Shown here piece by piece: positions 10,341 through 22,518 of a stretch of 64,000 nt of DNA. The DNA comes from Anadara kagoshimensis. Lineage: Eukaryota > Mollusca > Bivalvia > Arcoida > Arcidae. The notes below the pieces were generated by a model, which was given only the letters and a program-made list of their open reading frames with translations, was not told where the DNA came from and did no database searches. Position 1 is the first letter of the stretch. Every line of letters begins with the position of its first letter. The stretch covers positions 1,645,001-1,709,000 of the forward strand of contig CM037869.1 in NCBI GenBank assembly GCA_021292105.1, given 5' to 3'. A program made the position numbers and the translations under genes.

Positions 10341-11854
10341 CAAAGATGAAATGTTGACTAAAATCGAATACCGATGAATTTAGTCAAACTATGTCACACG
10401 TTCCTTGTGAGAGGATATCGAAATGAAAACATAAACCATTGTTACTATTTCAACGGCCTATTTTCAGTTAATGGCTAATGAGAGACCAATGATTATATTG
10501 TTTATTATTAATCCAATAATTCTTTTTTACCCGATGATTAAAAAGCACAATTTTATTTTTGAAACTGTTTTTCTGTAAATGCATGTAGCAAATAATGGTT
10601 AAAAAAAATCGCCATTAGACTCGGGCGGGACTGAAAATTGTTCTTAGTTATTGATAAACAATTTATGAACAATTTATTTCAACAACTGTTACTGTATCAA
10701 CGGTCGAGTGGAAGACCAATGATTATTTTGGTTATTATAATTCAAATACATTATTTTTAATGATCTTTCTTCCAATAACTCTAAACCTAAATTTTATCTT
10801 TGAAATGCTAGTAGTTTTGGCGTACATACATGTAACATGTAAAATGAATGAGATGAAAAATTCTAAAACTGTTTTTTTATGATGAACAGTCTAATTTTTA
10901 AAAAAAATGAGTTGAAGCGAATAAAATAATATCATTTTGTTTTATTACATCACATCATAAATTTATAAATTCTATTTGAAAAGATCTAGTTAGTTTTAAG
11001 ATGTTATAAAATCACCAGAGCAATAACCACATATCTAGACATACATTCCCACTGGTCGTTATTAGTATGCTACAAATCATACCATTTTAAATAATTAATT
11101 AATTAATAATTAATCAATGTATGTTAGTTTGAGACAAAATCGAAAATACACTGCTACATTTTATTTCCTTCCATCCATCTGATGTTCGTCTTGATATAAA
11201 TAAAGGCATAAACCATGTTTACGCCACTTACACCTACATTATTCTGCTGATTGCTCAACTTTAATGATCGCCCTATTTAACACTTTTGAAGGCCTATAAA
11301 TGTAAAAGGAAAGCATAGGTTATAGTTCATTGTCTCCATATTTTAACTTTATTGGCTTGGTTACAATTTTTAAAAATGCAATTCTTCAAAACCTAAGGTA
11401 TAAAAATTCTTCGATGTATTTCCTTTGTTAATTTAGTAAGTTTTGAGTATCTTTTTTAACTTCTTTGAGAAAAAAATAAGTTTAACAATGTTGGCCCAAT
11501 CACTACTGATGAGGACTTGTATTCCGAAAGGACCAGCTAGTGCTGTACAATTAAACTTGGTATTATATGTAATTTCAAGGGCAACACATTCACAGAAATC
11601 ATATGAATTTGTTTTAATCAAAACGCCTCTATCAGGTACTGAGTATGATTTGAATTTGTCAGTTTATTTCTCGAATGACAGTGATGTCCTGCACATCATC
11701 CAAGACTTCAAAGACTCCTGACGTGCTATTTAAATAATGTTGAGCATCAGCACGAAAAAATTACAATAATAAGACGGCGACATGTCGACGACATTTATGT
11801 GCACGCAAAATTTTAGATGTAAAATATCCGTCATCATCTAGATCGATAATGACC
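10341..11854 (+). repeat. RB repeat, first direct copy (left of satellite S1)
   Basis: The segment 10341-11240 aligns by eye with 29560-30445. The match includes 'gaggatatcgaaatg', 'ctggtcgttattag' and 'ccatctgatgttcg'. The segment 11387-11854 aligns with 20860-22130 and 40890-41500. It ends exactly where the 44-bp satellite starts. It contains a degraded hammerhead motif (11497-11545). No gene is visible. Confidence 0.75.
11497..11545 (+). ncRNA. Degraded hammerhead ribozyme motif
   Basis: CTGATGAG (11506-11513), a short stem-loop and GAAA (11526-11529) are spaced as in a type I hammerhead. The cleavage triplet is AGC instead of GTC and stem I is weaker, so this copy is probably inactive. 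See the better copies near 20.97 and 41.0 kb. Confidence 0.6.
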
Positions 11855-14800
11855 TCGTGATTTCCTAACGACCACTACAATGACCGGTATCATCAATAAG
11901 CATGTGATTTCTAAGCTACTACAATAGCCTTAATCACGAATTAGCATGTGATTTCTAAGCTACTACAATAGCCTTAATCACGAATTAGCATGTGATTTCT
12001 AAACTACTACAATAGCCTTAATCTCGAATTAGCATGTGATTTCTAAACTACTACAATAGTCTTAATCTCGAATTAGCTTGAGATTTCTAAACTACTACAA
12101 TAACCTTAATAACGAATTAGCTTGTGATTTCTAAGCTACTACAATAGCCTTAATCACGAATTAGCTTGTGATTTCTAAGCTACTACAATAGCCTTAATCA
12201 TGAATTAGCTTGTGATTTCTAAGCTACTACAATAGCCTTAATCACGAATTAGCTTGTGATTTCTAAGCTACTACAATAGCCATAATCATGAATTAGCTTG
12301 TGGTTTCTAAGCTACTACAATAGCCTTAATCACGAATTAGCTTGTGATTTCTAAGCTACTACAATAGCCTTAATCACGAATTAGCTTGTGATTTCTAGGC
12401 TACTACAATAGCCTTAATCACGAATTAGCTTGTGATTTCTAAGCTACTACAATAGCCTTAATCATGAATTAGCATGTGGTTTCTAAGCTACTACAATAGC
12501 CTTAATCACGAATTAGCTTGTGGTTTCTTAGCTACTACAATAGCCTTAATCACGAATTAGCTTGTGATTTCTAAACTACTACAATAGCCTTAATCACGAA
12601 TTAGCATGTGATTTCTAAACTACTACAATAGCCTTAATCACGAATTAGCATGTGATTTCTAAACTACTACAATAGCCTTAATCACGAATTAGTTTGTGAT
12701 TTCTAAACTTCTACAATAGCCTGAATCACGAATTAGCATGTGATTTCTAAACTACTACAATAGCCTTAATCATGAATTAGCATGTGATTTCTAAACTTCT
12801 ACAATAGCCTGAATCACGAATTAGCATGTGATTTCTAAACTACTACAATAGCCTTAATCATGAATTAGCATGTGATTTCTAAACTACTACAATAGCCTTA
12901 ATCATGAATTAGCATGTGATTTCTAAACTACTACAATAGCCTTAATCACGAATTAGCATGTGATTTCTAAACTACTACAATAGCCTTAATCATGAATTAG
13001 CATGTGATTTCTAAACTACTACAATAGCCTTAATCACGAATGAGCATGTGATTTCTAAACTACTACAATAGCCTTAATCTCGAATTAGCTTGTGATTTCT
13101 AAGCTACTACAATAGCCTTAATCACGAATTAGCTTGTGATTTCTAAACTACTACAATAGCCTTAATCATGAATTAGCATGTGATTTCTAAACTACTACAA
13201 TAGCCTTAATCATGAATTAGCATGTGATTTCTAAGCTACTACAATAGCCTTAATCTCGAATTAGCATGTGATTTCTAAACTACTACAATAGCCTTAATTA
13301 TGAATAAGCTTGTGATTTCTAAGCTACTATAATAGCCTTAATCATGAATTAGCATGTGATTTCTAAACTACTACAATAGCCTTAATCTCGAATTAGCTTG
13401 TGATTTCTAAGCTACTATAATAGCCTTAATCATGAATTAGCATGTGATTTCTAAACTACTACAATAGCCTTAATCACGAATTAGCATGTGATTTCTAAAC
13501 TACTACAATAGCCTTAATCATGAATTAGCATGTGATTTCTAAGCTACTACAATAGCCTTAATCTCGAATTAGCTTGAGATTTCTAAACTACTACAATAAC
13601 CTTAATAACGAATTAGCTTGTGATTTTTAAGCTACTACAATAGCCTTAATCATGAATTAGCTTGAGATTTCTAAACTACTACAATAACCTTAATAACGAA
13701 TTAGCTTGTGATTTTTAAGCTACTACAATAGCCTTAATCACGAATTAGCTTGTGATTTCTAAGCTACTACAATAGCCTTAATCATGAATTAGCATGTGAT
13801 TTCTAAACTACTACAATAGCCTTAATCATGAATTAGCATGTGATTTCTAAACTACTACAATAGCCTTAATCTCGAATTAGCTTGTGATTTCTAAGCTACT
13901 ACAATAGCCTTAATCACGAATTAGCTTGTGATTTTTAAGTTACTTCAATAGCCGTAATTATGAATTAGCTTGTGATTTCTAAGCTACTACAATAGCCTTA
14001 ATCATGGATTAGCATGTGATTTCTAAGCTACTACAATAGCCTTAATCTCGAATTAGCATGTGATTTCTAAACTACTACAATAGCCTTAATCACGAATTAG
14101 CATGTGATTTCTAAACTACTACAATAGCCTTAATTATGAATTAGCTTGTGATTTCTAAGCTACTACAATAGCCTTAATCTCGAATTAGCTTGAGATTTCT
14201 AAACTACTACAATAACCTTAATAACGAATTAGCTTGTGATTTTTAAGCTACTACAATAACCTTAATCACGAATTAGCTTGTGATTTCTAAGCTACTACAA
14301 TAGCTTTAATCATGAATTAGCTTGTGATTTCTTAGCTACTACAATAGCCTTAATCTCGAATTAGCTTGAGATTTCTAAACTACTACAATAACCTTAATAA
14401 CGAATTAGCTTGTGATTTTTAAGCTACTACAATAGCCTTAATCACGAATTAGCTTGTGATTTCTAAGCTACTACAATAGCCTTAATCATGAATTAGCTTG
14501 AGATTTCTAAACTACTACAATAACCTTAATAACGAATTAGCTTGTGATTTTTAAGCTACTACAATAGCCTTAATCATGAATTAGCTTGTGATTTCTAAGC
14601 TACTCCAATAGCCTTAATCACGAATTAGCTTGTGATTTCTAAGCTACTACAATAGCCTTAATCACGAATTAGCATGTGATTTCTAAGCTACTACAATAGC
14701 CTTAATCACAAATTAGCTTGTGATTTCTAAGCTACTACAATAGCCTTAATCATGAATTAGCTTGTGATTTCTTAGCTACTACAATAGCCTTAATCTCGAA

Positions 14801-17800
14801 TTAGCTTGAGATTTCTAAACTACTACAATAACCTTAATAACGAATTAGCTTGTGATTTTTAAGCTACTACAATAGCCTTAATCACGAATTAGCTTGTGAT
14901 TTCTAAGCTACTACAATAGCCTTAATCATGAATTAGCTTGAGATTTCTAAACTACTACAATAACCTTAATAACGAATTAGCTTGTGATTTTTAAGCTACT
15001 ACAATAGCCTTAATCATGAATTAGCTTGTGATTTCTAAGCTACTCCAATAGCCTTAATCACGAATTAGCTTGTGATTTCTAAGCTACTACAATAGCCTTA
15101 ATCACGAATTAGCATGTGATTTCTAAACTACTACAATAGCCTTAATCTCGAATTAGCTTGTGATTTCTAAGCTACTACAATAGCCTTAATCACGAATTAG
15201 CTTGTGATTTCTAAACTACTACAATAGCCTTAATCATGAATTAGCATGTGATTTCTAAGCTACTACAATAGCCTTAATCTCGAATTAGCATGTGGTTTCT
15301 AAACTACTACAATAGCCTTAATCTCGAATTAGCATGTGATTTCTAAACTACTACAATAGCCTTAATCATGAATTAGCATGTGATTTCTAAGCTACTACAA
15401 TAGCCTTAATCTCGAATTAGCATGTGGTTTCTAAACTTCTACAATAGCCTGAATCACGAATTAGCATGTGATTTCTAAACTACTACAATAGCCTTAATCA
15501 TGAATTAGCATGTGATTTCTAAGCTACTACAATAGCCTTAATCTCGAATTAGCATGTGGTTTCTAAACTACTACAATAGCCTTAATCTCGAATTAGCATG
15601 TGATTTCTAAACTACTACAATAGCCTTAATCTCGAATTAGCATGTGATTTCTAAACTACTACAATAGCCTTAATCTCGAATTAGCTTGAGATTTCTAAAC
15701 TACTACAATAACCTTAATAACGAATTAGCTTGTGATTTTTAAGCTACTACAATAGCCTTAATCACGAATTAGCATGTGATTTCTAAGCTACTACAATAGC
15801 CTTAATCATGAATTAGCTTGTGATTTCTAAGCTACTACAATAGCCTTAATCACGAATTAGCTTGTGATTTCTAAGCTACTACAATAGCCTTAATCATGAA
15901 TTAGCTTGTGATTTCTTAGCTACTACAATAGCCTTAATCTCGAATTAGCTTGAGATTTCTAAACTACTACAATAACCTTAATAACGAATTAGCTTGTGAT
16001 TTTTAAGCTACTACAATAGCCTTAATCACGAATTAGCTTGTGATTTCTAAGCTACTACAATAGCCTTAATCATGAATTAGCTTGAGATTTCTAAACTACT
16101 ACAATAACCTTAATAACGAATTAGCTTGTGATTTTTAAGCTACTACAATAGCCTTAATCATGAATTAGCTTGTGATTTCTAAGCTACTCCAATAGCCTTA
16201 ATCACGAATTAGCTTGTGATTTCTAAGCTACTACAATAGCCTTAATCACGAATTAGCATGTGATTTCTAAACTACTACAATAGCCTTAATCTCGAATTAG
16301 CATGTGATTTCTAAGCTACTACAATAGCCTTAATCACGAATTAGCTTGTGATTTTTAAGTTACTTCAATAGCCGTAATTATGAATTAGCTTGTGATTTCT
16401 AAGCTACTACAATAGCCTTAATCATGGATTAGCATGTGATTTCTAAGCTACTACAATAGCCTTAATCTCGAATTAGCATGTGATTTCTAAACTACTACAA
16501 TAGCCTTAATCTCGAATTAGCATGTGATTTCTAAACTACTACAATAGCCTTAATCTCGAATTAGCTTGAGATTTCTAAACTACTACAATAACCTTAATAA
16601 CGAATTAGCTTGTGATTTTTAAGCTACTACAATAGCCTTAATCACGAATTAGCATGTGATTTCTAAGCTACTACAATAGCCTTAATCATGAATTAGCTTG
16701 TGATTTCTAAGCTACTACAATAGCCTTAATCACGAATTAGCTTGTGATTTCTAAGCTACTACAATAGCCTTAATCATGAATTAGCTTGTGATTTCTTAGC
16801 TACTACAATAGCCTTAATCTCGAATTAGCTTGAGATTTCTAAACTACTACAATGACCTTAATAACGAATTAGCTTGTGATTTTTAAGCTACTACAATAGC
16901 CTTAATCACGAATTAGCTTGTGATTTCTAAGCTACTACAATAGCCTTAATCATGAATTAGCTTGAGATTTCTAAACTACTACAATAACCTTAATAACGAA
17001 TTAGCTTGTGATTTTTAAGCTACTCCAATAGCCTTAATCACGAATTAGCTTGTGATTTCTAAGCTACTACAATAGCCTTAATCACGAATTAGCATGTGAC
17101 TTCTAAACTACTACAATAGCCTTAATCTCGAATTAGCTTGTGATTTCTAAGCTACTACAATAGCCTTAATCACGAATTAGCTTGTGATTTCTAAACTACT
17201 ACAATAGCCTTAATCATGAATTAGCATGTGATTTCTAAACTACTACAATAGCCTTAATCACGAATTAGCTTGTGATTTTTAAACTACTACAATAGCCTTA
17301 ATCATGAATTAGCATGTGATTTCTAAACTACTACAATAGCCTTAATCTCGAATTAGCTTGTGATTTCTAAACTACTACAATAGCCTTAATCTCGAATTAG
17401 CTTGTGATTTCTAAACTACTACAATAGCCGTAATTATGAATTAGCTTGTGATTTCTAAGCTACTACAATAGCCTTAATCACGAATTAGCTTGTGATATCT
17501 AAGCTACTACAATAGCCGTAATTATGAATTAGCTTGTGATTTCTAAGCTACTACAATAGCCTTAATCACGAATTAGCTTGTGATTTCTAAGCTACTACAA
17601 TAGCCGTAATTATGAATTAGCTTGTGATTTCTAAGCTACTACAATAGCCTTAATCACGAATTAGCATGTGATTTCTAAACTACTACAATAGCCTTAATCT
17701 CGAATTAGCATGTGATTTCTAAACTACTACAATAGCCTTAATCTCGAATTAGCATGTGATTTCTAAACTACTACAATAGCCTTAATCATGAATTAGCATG

Positions 17801-18215
17801 TGATTTCTAAGCTACTACAATAGCCTTAATCTCGAATTAGCTTGTGATTTCTAAGCTACTACAATAGCCTTAATCATGAATTAGCTTGTGATTTCTAAGC
17901 TACTACAATAGCCTTAATCACGAATTAGCTTGTGATTTTTAAGTTACTTCAATAGCCGTAATTATGAATTAGCTTGTGATTTCTTAGCTACTACAATAGC
18001 CTTAATCACGAATTAGTTTGTGATTTCTAAACTACTACAATAGCCTTAATTATGAATTAGCTTGTGATTTCTAAGCTACTACAATAGCCTTAATCTCGAA
18101 TTAGCATGTGATATCTAAGCTACTACAATAGCCTTAATCTCGAATTAGTTTGTGATTTCTAAACTACTACGATATGCAGAATCAGCAATCAGCCTGTCAT
18201 TTCTAAGCCACTACG
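11855..18215. repeat. Satellite array S1, 44-bp monomer, about 142 copies
   Basis: The monomer is TGTGATTTCTAAGCTACTAC followed by 24 bases (AATAGCCTTAATCACGAATT, then AGCT). Canonical monomers run from about 11897 to 18170, with weaker ones at each edge. Variants alternate at fixed places: AAGCTAC or AAACTAC; CACGAA, CATGAA or CTCGAA; AGCTTGTG or AGCATGTG; and a diverged pair with GAGATTTC and AATAACG. Because 44 is not a multiple of 3 and the monomer has stops, no ORF exists. The array has higher-order repeats (see findings). Confidence 0.97.
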
Positions 18216-18529
18216 ATGGTCATTATCGTTTATAAATTTGTGATTTCTGATTCATTACGATAGTCGATATTATTGACCGGATGATTTCTAAACCACTACG
18301 ATAGGCGATATCAATGATAAGATTGCAAATTCAATTCCAAGAAACAATGTTAGCAGATTGTAGTAATTAGCTAGTGATTTCTAAGCCAGAACGATAGTCA
18401 ATATCAGTGGTGAGGTTGTGATTTCTAAGCCACTAAGATTGACGATTTCATTGATGAATGTGTCACATCGAAGCCACTATGATAACTGGAATTTACGATA
18501 AGGTTATCGCTCATTTAAGAAAGATATAT
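18216..18529. repeat. Decayed 44-bp satellite monomers
   Basis: Units such as GTGATTTCTAAGCCACTACG followed by ATAGTCGATATC and GTGGTGAGGTT still keep a 44-bp period but differ from S1 by about a third. They look like an older generation of the same satellite. The paralogous stretch is 37860-38200. Confidence 0.8.
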
Positions 18530-18735
18530 CTTTTCAAAATCATTAAAACATTATGAAGACAAAAAGATTTTTAACTTTGCAATATCTAGTGATACCATTC
18601 AAATGGTTGTGTAGGGCGTCCAACAAAGTCTTCGGAACTTTTTATTACAGCTTAAATTCAACCAAATATTTCCAACCACAGTTGTGATCATTGATTAGAT
18701 TTAACTTCCGTCTACCTTCCGACTTAAAAGCCTAA
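18530..18735 (-). pseudogene. Old copy of ORF X (unknown protein of the RB repeat)
   Basis: This stretch resembles 20000-20170 by eye: 'gataccattcaaat', 'gtgtag-gcgtc', 'aatatttccaaccaca' and 'gattagattt'. It lacks an open frame. It sits between two blocks of decayed satellite, as does its paralogue at 38210-38420. Confidence 0.55.
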
Positions 18736-18960
18736 ATCACCGATCAGCTTTTGATTTCTAAGCCACTACGATAACTGATATCAGCTTGTGATTTCTCAGC
18801 CAATACGATATGCAATACCATTTTTCAGTTTGTGATTTCTTAACCCATACGATCGCCAAATTCGGTTATAATTTTGTGATTTCTAAGCCATTACGAAAGT
18901 CGATATCATTGACCGGGTGATTTCTTAACCACACTTCCATATCCGATATCAGTGATAAGG
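18736..18960. repeat. Decayed 44-bp satellite monomers
   Basis: The period and the phrases 'gtgatttctaagcca' and 'acgatatcc' persist. They correspond to 38425-38670 in the second composite copy. Confidence 0.75.
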
Positions 18961-19205
18961 TTATAAATTGAATTCTAAAAAATCAAAAACAAACATACTA
19001 ATCCATGTCCGAATCACAATGCAGAAGCAAAGGAAAAACTTTGGAACTGACCAGTTAGGTTAGACACGTGAACTTCCACTAGTGAAGTGAGGCCGGGTGC
19101 TCCGGAAGGGTAAGTACCTCCTGTTTAGCTAGCTACACCCGCCACGTTTGTAATCAAAATTCTGTGAAAGGAACATGGAACTATGAGATGTCAAATATAT
19201 CCAGG
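18961..19205 (-). repeat. T module
   Basis: All landmarks are present on the minus strand, ending in the 'atatccagggcaatcctgga' junction. That junction normally continues into the reverse transcriptase C-terminus, but here it runs straight into decayed satellite. Confidence 0.8.
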
Positions 19206-19445
19206 GCAATCCTGGACAATGTTTATCGATATCAGCAATAAGCTAGTGATTCCTAAGCCATTACGAAAGCCGATATCAGTGGTTAGGTTGTAATTTCTAA
19301 ATCACCCCTTAGCCGATATTGGTAATGAGTTTGTGATTTCTAAGCCATTGAAATAGACGATTTCATTAATGTGTGTCATATCTTAGCCACTACGATAGCG
19401 TGACTTTACTATGAGGTTTTGATTTCTTATCCCAATGGAAAACGT
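19206..19445. repeat. Decayed 44-bp satellite monomers
   Basis: About five diverged units ('gtgattcctaagccatt', 'gtgatttctaagcc') lie between two T modules. They match 38905-39135. Confidence 0.75.
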
Positions 19446-19694
19446 TATCGCTAATTTAATCAAAAACAAATATACCAATCCATGCCCGAATCACAATCCA
19501 GAAGCAAAGGAAAAACTTTGGAACTTACAAGTTAGGTTAGACACGTGAACTTCCACCAGGGAAGTGAGGCCGGGTGCTCTGGAAGGGTAAGCTCCTCCTG
19601 TTTAGCTAGCTACACCCGCCACGTGTGTAATCAAAATTGTGTGAAAGGAACATGGAACTATGAGACGTCAAATATATCCAGGGCAAACCTGGAC
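19446..19694 (-). repeat. T module
   Basis: Full-length minus-strand copy joined to a reverse transcriptase relic at about 19695, the normal order for the family. Confidence 0.85.
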
Positions 19695-19965
19695 ACAGAC
19701 ACATTAAACTTATCAACAATACTGTGATGACGGCCATAAAACTGTCTGAGGGCCTTGATAAGCCTAGGCTTGCAATATCCCTGAGTCAACAATTTATTTG
19801 CAAGCAGCCTACTTCGTTGTACAAAGTCTCCGTAGTGGGAACAAGCTCTACCATAGCGTATTAATTGCGAAACAAATACACCATAAGTAGGAGAAGGAGG
19901 TCTATTGCTGCATAAAAATGGAAAGTTGTCAATAGAAAAATTGAAGTCATCACGTTTGTCATCAA
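19695..19965 (-). mobile_element. Fossil retroelement fragment, reverse transcriptase C-terminus
   Basis: Conceptual translation matches the KLYDKRDDFNF to KFYGRHHS part of the family. It is broken and partial. On its 5' side the reverse transcriptase core is missing and ORF X follows instead. The same joint is found at 39965, so the two composites share one rearranged ancestor. Confidence 0.7.
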
Positions 19966-20345
19966 AATTGTGTGAAAGGAAGAAAGAAAAAAACTTTTAA
20001 AAATCATTAAAACATTGTAAAGATTTTTCACTTTTCTCATGATACCATTCAAATCGTTGTGTAGCGCGTCTAACCAGTCTTCGAAACTTTTCATTACATC
20101 TTATATTCAACCCAATCTTTCCAACCACAGTAGTGGTCTTTGATTCGATTTCACATTCGTCCATCTTTGTTATTCCTATTTTTGGAGATTCAAATTGCAG
20201 TTTGATTTTTGTCCAAAAATTAATGACTGGCAGATGAGTGTATGAATTTGCTAATACTGTATATTTATTTGAACAAAAAGTAAAATCACGTGTGCATTTA
20301 TCACATGGATTGGCATGTCTGTTTTTTTTTATTAAATTTGATTGT
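19966..20345 (-). pseudogene. ORF X: unknown cysteine-containing, basic-tailed protein
   Basis: I do not recognise this protein. The minus strand reads a C-x2-C-containing start, NKYTVL, LPVINFWTK, KLQFES, MDECEIESK, VVGKIGLN and a basic end (RRLVRRATQRFEWYHEK). This copy is interrupted. The paralogue at 39990-40372 is open throughout. The basic tail and paired cysteines could fit nucleic-acid binding, but that is a guess. Confidence 0.5.
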
Positions 20346-20818
20346 CAGCGATATCATATTGTGAACAAAAACTAATAGTACAATATTTTAATAATAAAAA
20401 TGAAATATTGACTAAATCGAACACCGAGCAAATCAGACAAACGATGCCACATTTTCATTCTTACAGGTAATATTGCAAATGAAAATGTAACAACTATTAC
20501 TGTATCATTTGCCGATTTTTCGTAAATGGTTAGTGATGGACTAATGATTACAATGTTTATCATCGATCCCGTACATGAAGCTTAATTTTATCTTTGAAAC
20601 TGTTTGGTGTACATTAATGTGTCACCTGGGTATACCAAACAAGTGTTGAAAAAATCAGCCTTAGATGAGTCCTGGATGGAACATTCTAAACTTGTTCTAA
20701 CTTATTTATAAAAATGAGCTCAAGCGAATAAAATAGTTTCACGTTTATTCTATTACATGGTATTATAAATTGATAAATTCTATTTGAAAAGATCTAGTAA
20801 GTAATAATTCATGTAAAT
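20346..20818 (-). repeat. RB repeat, non-coding part
   Basis: Shared with 40350-40850 and, inverted, with 5800-6110. Includes 'tcatcgatcccgtacatg' and 'aaatgagctcaagcg'. No gene is seen. Confidence 0.7.
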
Positions 20819-20963
20819 AACAAATGAAGTGTAAGCCTTAAAAATTAAGGTATATTCGCTCATGCAAAGTATTTTCTTGGCTAGTTTTGATAAAATATAT
20901 TTTGGTCCTTTGGGTTTCTTTTCAACATCTTGGAAAAAACTTTTGGTTTCATAATTTTGTCCA

Positions 20964-21009
20964 AGCACAACTGATGAGGAACTGTATTCCGAAACGACCG
21001 TCTAGTGCT
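20964..21009 (+). ncRNA. Type I hammerhead ribozyme, near-complete
   Basis: All core elements are in place: CTGATGAG (20971-20978), stem II GGAA/TTCC with a CTGTA loop, GAAAC (20991-20995), a tiny stem III (CGACCG) and the GTC cleavage triplet (21000-21002). Stem I is AGCACAA with TAGTGCT, six of seven pairs. Hammerheads of this type, with a very short stem III, are known from Penelope-like elements and related retroelements. They self-cleave the RNA 3' of GTC. Activity is untested. Confidence 0.8.
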
Positions 21010-21299
21010 GTAAAATAAAGACTGGCATAATATGTAATTTAAACCCCTGAGTTGGTATCTCTGCTGGTGGCTGGTGCCCGGAGGATATCAGAAATTCAGT
21101 AGGCAATAATAGTGTATTATGGTCAGAAATATACTATTGTCTAAATTTGCTGATAGCAAAAATTTGAAATTCCTCAAAACCTAAGGTATACTCCATTATG
21201 CAAAGTATTTCCTCAGCTGATATTGATAAAATATATTTTGGTTATTTGAGTATCTTTTCAACATCTGGAAAAAAGTTTTGGTTTCATAATTTTGTTCCA

Positions 21300-21346
21300 A
21301 CACTACTGATGAGGAATTGTATTTTATAAAGGCCGTCAAGGGTTGT
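21300..21346 (+). ncRNA. Degraded hammerhead motif
   Basis: CACTACTGATGAGGAA at 21301-21316 is followed by a changed second core and 'ggccgtc'. The GAAA part is lost, so this copy is probably inactive. Confidence 0.55.
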
Positions 21347-21430
21347 AAAATTAAGACTGGTATAATATGTAATGTATACATATTAAAACATGCCATGCAA
21401 TTTAACAGAAATTTGATATTTGAAACTGTA

Positions 21431-22139
21431 TAAATAATCATATTTTAATATATTTGACGTCAATATCAGCATTTTAAATCAACAGAGCAATATACACATA
21501 TCTAGACATACATTCCCACTGATCGTTATTGTTATGTTTCAAAATAATAAATTAATTTTTAAAAAATTGACAGCTTCAATTTATGTTAGTTTAAGACAAA
21601 GTCGAAAATACACTGATACATTTTCTTTTACTCCATTCATCTGATGTTCGTCTTGATATAAATAAAGTTATAGTAACTGTGACATAAATCCTTTTGACTT
21701 CACTTAAATTTGTACGCAACTATTTAATGATCGAAACTATAAAATTAAATCTGGTATAATATGTAATTACGAGGGCAATGAATTCACACAACTCATATTT
21801 ATTTGTTTTTAACCAAAATGCCCCTGTCAGGTGCTGAGTTTGATTTGAATTTGTCGCTTTATTTCACTAAGGACAGTGGCGTCCTGCACATAATCCTATT
21901 TTCTATACCATGCAAGACTTGCAAGACTTGAAGAACTCGTGACGTTCTGTTTAAACACTGTTGCACATGTGCACGAGACAAATACTAAGTTGAAGGACAT
22001 CGTATGGAATCATCATAACAAGAAAAAGACATTTTGACATTTTATGAGCACCCGAATTTTTTAGATTTAAAATATCCGCCATCATCGAGATCGGTAATGA
22101 CCTTATAAATTTCCAAATAACTGCTACAATGGCCGGTTG
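21431..22139. repeat. RB repeat, right part
   Basis: It contains sequence shared with window positions 1-139 and 5529-5820 (reverse complement), and with 11570-11854 (direct). No gene is visible. Confidence 0.7.
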
Positions 22140-22245
22140 CAGCAGTCAGCTTGTGATTTTTAAGCTACTACAATAGCCTAAATCACCAATCAGGTTTTAA
22201 TTCTAAGCCACTACGATAGTCATTATAGGCAACCAGTCTAGATAT
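22140..22245. repeat. Short block of 44-bp satellite monomers
   Basis: Two to three monomers sit at exactly the place in RB where arrays S1 and S2 begin. This is the unexpanded state of the satellite. The matching block at 41510-41715 has four to five monomers. Confidence 0.85.
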
Positions 22246-22513
22246 GTCTAGATAGTGTGTTTTGATCTTGTGATTTAAAAACATCTAAAAACTAACTAGA
22301 TTCTTTTCAAATAGAATTTATAAATTTATAATGTGATGCTATGAACTGATATCATTTTATTCGCTTCACCTTATTTTTATTTTTAAAAAATAAATTGTTC
22401 ATCAAAAATAAAAAAAATAATTTTAGAATTTTTTCATCCCTAGTCTAGGATCGATTTTTATCCCTTTATTTGTACGCCAAAACTGCTAGTATTTCAAAGA
22501 TAAAATTGAGTTT
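22246..22513 (-). repeat. Inverted RB copy, first part
   Basis: Reverse complement of about 29970-30245 and 10780-11050. It is interrupted at 22513 by the solo LTR and continues at 23663. Confidence 0.75.
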
Positions 22514-22518
22514 TAGAG
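22514..22518. repeat. 5-bp target duplication (TAGAG), left
   Basis: TAGAG occurs here and at 23658-23662. The empty paralogous sites near 29975 and 10775 carry it once. Confidence 0.75.

Larger units (their letters stand above)
20819..21430 (+). repeat. Two tandem hammerhead-bearing repeat units
   Basis: Two related units (20819-21120 and 21150-21430) both read 'aaggtatact', 'gcaaagtatttc', 'aacatcttggaaaa', 'ggtttcataattttg', then a CTGATGAG core, then 'ataatatgtaat'. The same unit occurs at 40850-41260, 52005-52165, 54320-54640 (minus) and 60165-60290 (minus). Confidence 0.8.
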
